From Cyclaneusma minus (lineage: Eukaryota; Ascomycota; Leotiomycetes; Marthamycetales; Marthamycetaceae): DNA of 64,000 bases. The notes beneath the pieces were generated by a model. That model saw nothing but the letters and a program-made list of their open reading frames with translations. It did not search any database and had not been told where the DNA came from. Shown piece by piece: positions 58,501 through 64,000 of this stretch; position 1 is the first letter of the stretch; the number at the start of each line of letters is the position of its first letter. The position numbers and the translations under genes are program-made. Location of the stretch: the NCBI GenBank assembly GCA_037179335.1, contig JAKZHN010000058.1, positions 56,769-120,768 of the forward strand. The letters are read 5' to 3'.

Positions 58501-60927
58501 GTCTTGCATCATGACGAGTATTTTGAGGATGGCTACAATGCCTGATACGACTTCGGTGTGGCCGACAAGTCCCTTGACTGAGCCTAGGGAGAGAGTGGAG
58601 GAGCGGTTGGGACCTGCTAGTACTTTTCGGATGCTGTTATATTCTGCCGGGTCTCCGACCGGGGTTCCTGTGCCATGTGCTTCGACGACTGAGATTTGAT
58701 TCGGCTCTAACCCGGATTGACGAGTGACATCCTGGAAGAGAGTGGACAAAGAGATGGAATTTGGCACCGTAATGGCGGTGCAGTTCTGGTTTTGGTAAAC
58801 CGCACTGCCACGAATGACACCAAATACTTGATCTCCATCTTCAATAGCTGAAGATAGCCGCTTCAAGAATACGGCGCCAACGGCCTCACCTCTACAATAC
58901 CCATCAGCCTTCACATCGAAGGGTTTGCACTGGCCTGTGGGGCTGAGAAATGAGGCGCCTGCTAGGTTTTGAAACCATTCCGGAGAAGTCATGACGTTGA
59001 CTCCTCCGGCCAGAGCGGCAGATATCTCGCCACTCAGAATTGCTTTGCAAGCCATGTGAACAGCCACTGCGGAACTTGAGCAGGCCGTGTCTACTATCAG
59101 ACCAGGGCCTGTCCATCCAAAGTAATGGCTGATCTTTCCCGCCAGGAAACTTCTCAAGTTGCCAGTAGCGGTGTATGCATTTGCAGGGTAGCATGCAATA
59201 TTGTTCTCGTAGTGAACGAGACTTGCACCGATATAGCAACCAATGTGCTTATCCGTGACAGGCTTGCTGAAATACCCAGATTGTTCAAGAGCCTGGTAGG
59301 CTGTTTGCAGCATCAAGCGGTGCTGTGGGTCTGTGGTGGCGCTCTCCCGCGGACTCTTCCCGAAGAACTTATGGTCGAAGGTATCATAGTCTTTTATGAA
59401 GTTGCCGTACCATTTTCTCTTGGGATCGGCCTCCCGCCAGTTTGTCTCGAATGTGAAGCGTTCCTCGGGCACCTGTTGGTGTTGAGATACCCCGGCTTGC
59501 AGAAGCTCCCGGAATTCTTCCATGTCAGATGCTCCAGGGACCTGGCAGGCCGTTCCGATGATGGCGATGGCATTATCGGAGGGGTCGTTCACACCAGTCA
59601 GCAGACTTTTAGCCTCAGCCAAAGTTGCTTTTCCTGAGCTGAATTCTGATGCTGGTATCAGTCGATCACCGAGTGTACGCACAAGTACTGACGGGACACA
59701 GCGCTCTGAACCAAAGCTTATGACCTGTGGTCCCTCACAAGAAAGTGTTGTAGACTGCAATGAAGCAAAAGCTTCATGCCAGTTCGACTGCCTCAGCAGT
59801 ATCTCCTCCAACACAGCATGATGAACCTTCCCCGTAGTGATGTAACCTCCGTCGCCGGAGTTCGACCGGTTAGGCATTTCCAAGTCTCCTGCATCGGGAA
59901 ATTGGAAAAGGGGGTTCGAGTCGCAAAAGTCGATCAGTTGGGTTGCCTCTTTGTGGTGGTTGGTGCAGTGGAAACTACCGCGTAGGGCGATGTCGCTGAC
60001 GATTATGCCGGCTTCTTTGAGCTGGTGTTGGAGTGGGGTGGAGATGTTTGAGGGACAGGTTAGGGTGGCGTGGTGGGGGGAGTAGATTACTGAGATGTAG
60101 GCCTGGGTGTGTGTTAGCCCAAGGTTTCTATCGTGGGACGAAAGTAATCTGCTTCCTCTGGCCCAGCGACCTCTGCAAAAACGGGCAAACATGCTTCTTT
60201 TTGTATCGCTATACACTCGGAACGGGCTTCTTACCTTGGGAAAGCTTTCCAAGATCGCATCTATCTTTCCGACAAGTTCAGGGGAACTCCATGCCAGAGA
60301 AAACGATCTGGACTTTCCCTCAGACATCTCCAGGGCATCTACCAATGCACCAATGGCCATTGCCAATCTCACCGCCACAGCCCCATAATGCTGCAGCTCG
60401 ACTCGATCCGCCGAGCAACTGACTGCCGCTGCGCTCAAGAGCCCAGTGCATAGTCCCAAAGTCTCTGCATCATTCCGAAAATCCCGGATGCCATTGCTCT
60501 CGTCCCGCTGCACCCTTTCCAAAAGCTCAACATACTGCGTGAGATGGAGAATCACAACCAGCGGAGTGAGCAGAATATTCGGAAGCGGAAACTCAGCCCG
60601 CACCAGCTTTCCCGTACGAAGCCAATCTTTCAAGTCTTCGAGAAGCTCAGCGCCAGCATATGCTTGCAATGCAGGAACGGCTTTTTGGAGACTTTCCCAG
60701 TGAAGGGGGAGTTGGGAGATGGTTTCGAGGATCCAGTTGAGGGAGGGGGAGGTTAGGAGGGTGGTGAGGAGGTGGGTTACGGAGGTGGGGGAGAAGGAGA
60801 GGGATTGGGAGCCGAAGAGGAGGATCTTGGAGGCTGGTGAGGGCTTGGGGGATGGCGAGTGGGAAACCATGGTGTTGGGCGTTGAGATGGAGCCTGGCTT
60901 GGGCTTGGGTGTTTCGAGTGATACCAT
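52539..60927 (-). CDS. Non-reducing polyketide synthase, SAT-KS-MAT-PT-ACP-ACP-CMeT-R
   Basis: An iterative type I PKS that builds a C-methylated aromatic polyketide and releases it reductively as an aldehyde. Proposed exons are 60927-60235, 60102-53023 and 52958-52539 (2730 residues). Domains, with approximate residues: SAT 15-400 (GLCTG, Cys160); KS 405-820 (DTACSSS Cys572, EAHGTGT His707, GHTE His746); MAT 920-1240 (GHSFGE Ser1013); PT 1290-1590 (His1327 in NGHLM, Asp1510 in LADSF); ACP1 and ACP2 (GIDSL Ser1705 and Ser1820); CMeT 2010-2300 (MEMGAGTGG); reductase 2350-2720 (TGATGSLG, Tyr2526-x3-Lys2530 in NGYGDAKL). No thioesterase. The layout is that of C-methylating, reductase-ending NR-PKSs (methylorcinaldehyde, azaphilone and tropolone precursors). 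All catalytic residues checked are present. Met at 60870 is an alternative start. No tailoring gene lies beside it. The product cannot be predicted further. Confidence 0.93.
52959..53022 (-). other. 64-bp intron in the reductase domain
   Basis: Donor GTATGT, branch GCTAAC, acceptor ATATTAG, phase 0. Splicing joins TLPDLQG to ELSWCPVNDIA and restores the reductase C-terminus, ending DEGFLYRY at TAG 52539-52541. Without it the frame ends early at 52840. Confidence 0.85.
60103..60234 (-). other. 132-bp in-frame intron in the SAT domain
   Basis: Donor GTAAGA after AAG, branch GCTAAC, acceptor ACCCAG, phase 0. The length is a multiple of three with no stop, so the unspliced frame stays open and a simple ORF caller would keep 44 extra residues (Arg/Ser-rich, unlike SAT). 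Removal joins ESFPK to AYISVIYS, which is the normal SAT sequence at this point. Confidence 0.8.
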
Positions 60928-61062
60928 CGTATTGATCGTTGAGATATACGGGATGGTAAGGTATTTGGAGACACGAGGGGTACAAGACAAGTCTTAGATG
61001 ATAAGGCTGAGGGATGGTGTCTTGTGGGGTAGTCGGCGATACCGAATCTGGGCTGGAAGTCT

Positions 61063-61072
61063 CCTTATATGG
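61063..61072 (-). promoter_or_regulatory. Likely TATA box of the PKS gene
   Basis: CCATATAAGG on the reverse strand, 136-145 bp upstream of the ATG at 60927, a normal distance for a fungal promoter. No CACGTG lies at the array-type spacing. Confidence 0.4.
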
Positions 61073-61681
61073 ACTGTCCCAAATTCTCGGGTTCTATGTT
61101 ACGGAATCTCTGTTGCAAGATAAGGTATGTGAGATTTCATATGCCGTAGCTGAAAAGCACGCTTTATGACATCCAGTAGTTCTGGATGTCGGATGCGGTC
61201 TGTTCCGTGCCGTTTATGAACGGCTAAAATTGATTAATGGCACGTCCCATTGGTTAACGGGATAACGTTGTCGACTGGTATATGCCAGTCGTTAATATTT
61301 TAAATTAGGCAATTTTGAAGTGAAATGGGTAATTAGTTTGATAAAAATAATAGTAAATTAATTTTTTAAATTCCCAAATTAGTGTACAAATACCAAATAA
61401 ATGCTAGATTATATTAAAATTTCCCAATTTTTTTTTGCCGTTTCCGGCTGCCAGTCCTAGTAGCCTTAGTCCTAATTGGGAAATCGGCCCCCTTTTGCCC
61501 TTAATTACCATCACTATTACTATTACCCTTTTTTAAAAAACTCCGTTTGGGCTTAGGGGCTGGTTTAGTCTTTTAAAGGCTGGCTAGGGGGCTGGCTAGG
61601 GCGCAAAAGTTTTAAAATTATTACCGCTAGCTTTGCTAGCGCTATTTTTGCTATTATTTTGACCAGTATTCCTATAATTAC
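61073..61681. other. PKS upstream region and transposon edge
   Basis: Balanced sequence to about 61300, then AT-rich. A hairpin GACTGG TATATG CCAGTC at 61273-61290 marks the boundary and could be an element terminus. At 61555-61610 the phrase GGCTGG(T/C)TAG is repeated. No gene seen. Confidence 0.4.
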
Positions 61682-62266
61682 TGTCACGGTTCCACCGTTC
61701 CTTAAATCCATGTCCTGCCATACCATAGTCAGCATATATAGCGTTACCGAGCCTAAGCCTCCAGCTTAGCAACTCGTGCTCTTGGCCTAGTTGGTAGTAA
61801 CGCATTACTAGTGCCGTGGCAGTTTGCTAAGCTAAACGTGGCGGGTTCGAGCGCCGGCTGGAGCGGCGATTTTGGGACGGAGTTCCCAAATTGGGACGGC
61901 GGGTTCCCCTCGGACTTTGCGCGCAAGGCTAACCCTTCCGTTCCAGGAAGGCTGAACCTTGAAAGCAGTATATACTGGACTGATAATTTCATGATTTTTG
62001 CCGACTAGAGGGCCTTACGCCATTCCATTTGTCCGGAATAGTTAATGGTAGCCAATTAATTCCTGCCTGAATTTGCCCCAATCCCTAGCGCTTTCTCGTG
62101 GAATAGAAAGCCTAAGGGTGGGCAAATGTTACGGTTTCACCGTTTTTTAAATCCATGTCCTGCCATGCCGTAATTAGCATATATAGCGTTACCGAGTCTA
62201 AGCCTCTAATTTAGCAACTCGTGCTTTTGGCCTAATTGGTAATAACGTATTATTGGTGCCGTGATA
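61682..62266 (+). mobile_element. Miniature LTR element (TRIM-like), 585 bp, with perfect TSD
   Basis: Two direct repeats of exactly 140 bp (61682-61821 and 62127-62266) start TGT(C/T)ACGG and end GCCGTG(G/A)(C/T)A, that is TG...CA before RIP. They flank a 305-bp internal region without coding capacity. The flanks are ATTAC on both sides (61677-61681 and 62267-62271), an exact 5-bp target-site duplication. The LTRs differ almost only by C/T and G/A. A purine-rich AAGGGTGGGCAAA just before the second repeat fits a polypurine tract and sets the orientation. Each LTR has a CATATATAG. A GGCCTAGTTGGTAG phrase near the LTR end and GGGTTCGAG just inside resemble Pol III A and B boxes, so part of the element could be tRNA-related. 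Confidence 0.75.
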
Positions 62267-63870
62267 ATTACTTTTACTTTTTTTTTTGAATTTAATATCC
62301 GATTTATCTATTTAATAAATTTACAAATTAAGCGCAAATTATAAATTAAGCTATTTACATTGGAAAATTTAATTACAAATAAAAAAACCAATATCCATTT
62401 ACCGGGACCGCGCTAAAAGGGTATTTTAATTAATTAAAAATATTCAATATAATTTATTTGGTTTTACAAAGGCAAAAAGCTTTTTTAAAGCTTTTGTACC
62501 CTTTAAATAAATTTGAGCCGGTTTATATTTTATTATTAAAGCTATAAAGGCTATAATAAGATAATATTATATAAAGCTAATAATATTTTTAATTTTATAC
62601 TCCCCCAAAATCTAAATCCTTTTAGGCTTTTTTTACTATATTTTATCCCCTATTTTAAAATATTCTCCCGCTATATAATTTCTTTTATTTTTTTAAAAAG
62701 AAAGATTAATAGCAGCCGTTTAGCTTTAATTGCTAATTATCTCCGGCATTTTATATTATTATTTATAGCCTTTAAAACCGAATTGGCAAAAATAGGCCTT
62801 TATTCCTATTTTTTTGATTGGCCAGAATTTTAACCAATTCCAAAGTTTTTAATAACTTTAATTTAGCAATCCTATATTATATTATTTAGCAAATGTAATT
62901 ATTAATTAATAAATCCAATAATAGCCTTTTAAATCGCCCTTATTTAATTATTAATAGCAATTCCTAATAAATTATTTTTTAATGGCATTTTTTAATTTTT
63001 ATAAATACAGCTTGATATTTTATATTGTTTTTTAGCAATTAATAAATTTATATATATATATAAAAAGGCAATTTTGGCTTGGATTTTAATAGCCTAATTA
63101 AAATAGGTTTAAATATTTTTATTAGTAATTTAAAAACGCTATTTTATTTAATAATTAATAGCTATAAATAGCTTAATTTAATAAATTTTTTATTATTATT
63201 CTTTAATATATATATAATTAATGCTTTAGAAATTATAGCCGTTTTTATTACCATTATATATACTATATAAACTTTATTTAATAATGCTTTCTATATTAAT
63301 TTTGTAAACCTGAATATTACTTAAAATTAAATAAAACAATGCTATAATTTATATTTAAAATAAAGCCTTTATTTAAATTTAGAATTTAATTAAAAATGTA
63401 AAATATGCATTTATTCCTTTAAAGCAATAATACCATTATTAATTCAAACCCTATAAAGCATATATTTGCGCTTAATCTATTTAAAAAAAAATACATAAAT
63501 TCGTATTTTTAAAAAATAAAAATATCTTTATATTTTGCGATTTAATAACAAACTTTAAATCTATTTTTAAAAATGCATTGGAATTCTTTTGCTATATAAA
63601 ATATAAATTAATTTTTTATAAAAAAATATTATTAAATTCTCCCGAGATATTAAAGCTGAAAATTAATATTATTTATTATAAATTCCGATTTTAAATTTTA
63701 TAAATTTGGTTAATTAATAGCTTTAATATTATATAAATGCTTTTTTCGCTTTTGCCCCCTATTTGCTAAAAGGGAAATAAAAAGTATTGCTTAGCCAAGA
63801 TAAATAATTTCTTAGCTATTAGTTTTTTTATGTTTCTTTTTAAATATTTAAAAAAGCTATTAATTTATAA
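62267..63870. other. AT-rich transposon debris
   Basis: No gene or ordered repeat that I can support. A short TATATATATATA run occurs near 63050. Confidence 0.4.
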
Positions 63871-64000
63871 TTTATAAATATAATAAATATAATAAATATA
63901 ATAAATATAATAAATATAATAAATATAATAAATATAATAAATATAATAAATATAATAAATATAATAAATATAATAAATATAATAAATATAATAAATATAA
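63871..64000. repeat. 9-bp tandem repeat (ATAATAAAT)n
   Basis: About 14 almost perfect copies of ATAATAAAT run to the right edge of the window and presumably beyond it. Confidence 0.9.

Noticed and set aside
63871..64000. CRISPR or telomere interpretation of the terminal repeat
   Set aside because: Nine-base ATAATAAAT copies without spacers, and not TTAGGG. A simple AT minisatellite.

Overview
The window looks like a filamentous ascomycete (Pezizomycotina) genome with a split composition. GC-balanced blocks carry the genes, and long very AT-rich deserts are packed with dead transposons. Where paired transposon copies can be compared (LTR pairs, target-site duplications) they differ mostly by C-to-T and G-to-A changes, and their reading frames are broken by TAA/TAG/TGA, which is the signature of repeat-induced point mutation (RIP). 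Genes have short introns (58 to 132 bp) with canonical GT..AG ends and GCTAAC-type branch points.

Layout. 1-1.75 kb: degenerate TATA-containing units and a small spliced gene whose 3' end runs into transposon DNA. 1.75-6.9 kb: a RIP-destroyed Ty1/copia element (gag-like, integrase and RT relics). 6.9-20.5 kb: a long array of diverged, promoter-like units (CACGTG, then TATAAATA about 30-47 bp downstream, then a pyrimidine-rich stretch). It is interrupted by a spliced gene for a small secreted PAN/Apple-like protein (12.33-12.76 kb). Six single-N gaps in this block each sit between two near-identical copies of about 540-565 bp, so much of the apparent duplication is probably an assembly artefact. 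20.5-46.1 kb: AT desert with a second, reverse-strand copia, non-autonomous terminal-inverted-repeat (TIR) elements with internal palindromic subrepeats, short GC-rich islands, and a full-length Ty3/gypsy chromovirus (38.83-45.67 kb) inserted in an older transposon ORF. 46.1-47.4 kb: non-coding repeats split by a solo LTR. 47.7-48.6 kb: a GNAT N-acetyltransferase gene. 48.6-52.5 kb: gene relics and a tRNA-derived SINE-like element. 52.54-60.93 kb: one large reverse-strand gene for a non-reducing polyketide synthase (SAT-KS-MAT-PT-ACP-ACP-CMeT-R). 61-64 kb: PKS promoter, a miniature LTR element (TRIM-like, 585 bp) with a perfect 5-bp target-site duplication, AT desert, and a 9-bp tandem repeat at the right edge.

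How the parts fit. The PKS has all catalytic residues I looked for and should release a C-methylated aromatic aldehyde. I see no intact tailoring enzyme, transporter or pathway regulator beside it: its left flank holds only relics and its right flank is transposon. It is therefore either an orphan backbone gene or the edge of a cluster continuing outside the window. The PAN-like secreted protein beside a RIP desert resembles the setting of many fungal effector genes, but that role is inference. The promoter-unit array is the most unusual element: it has many core-promoter copies and no conserved protein reading frame in the stretches I translated.
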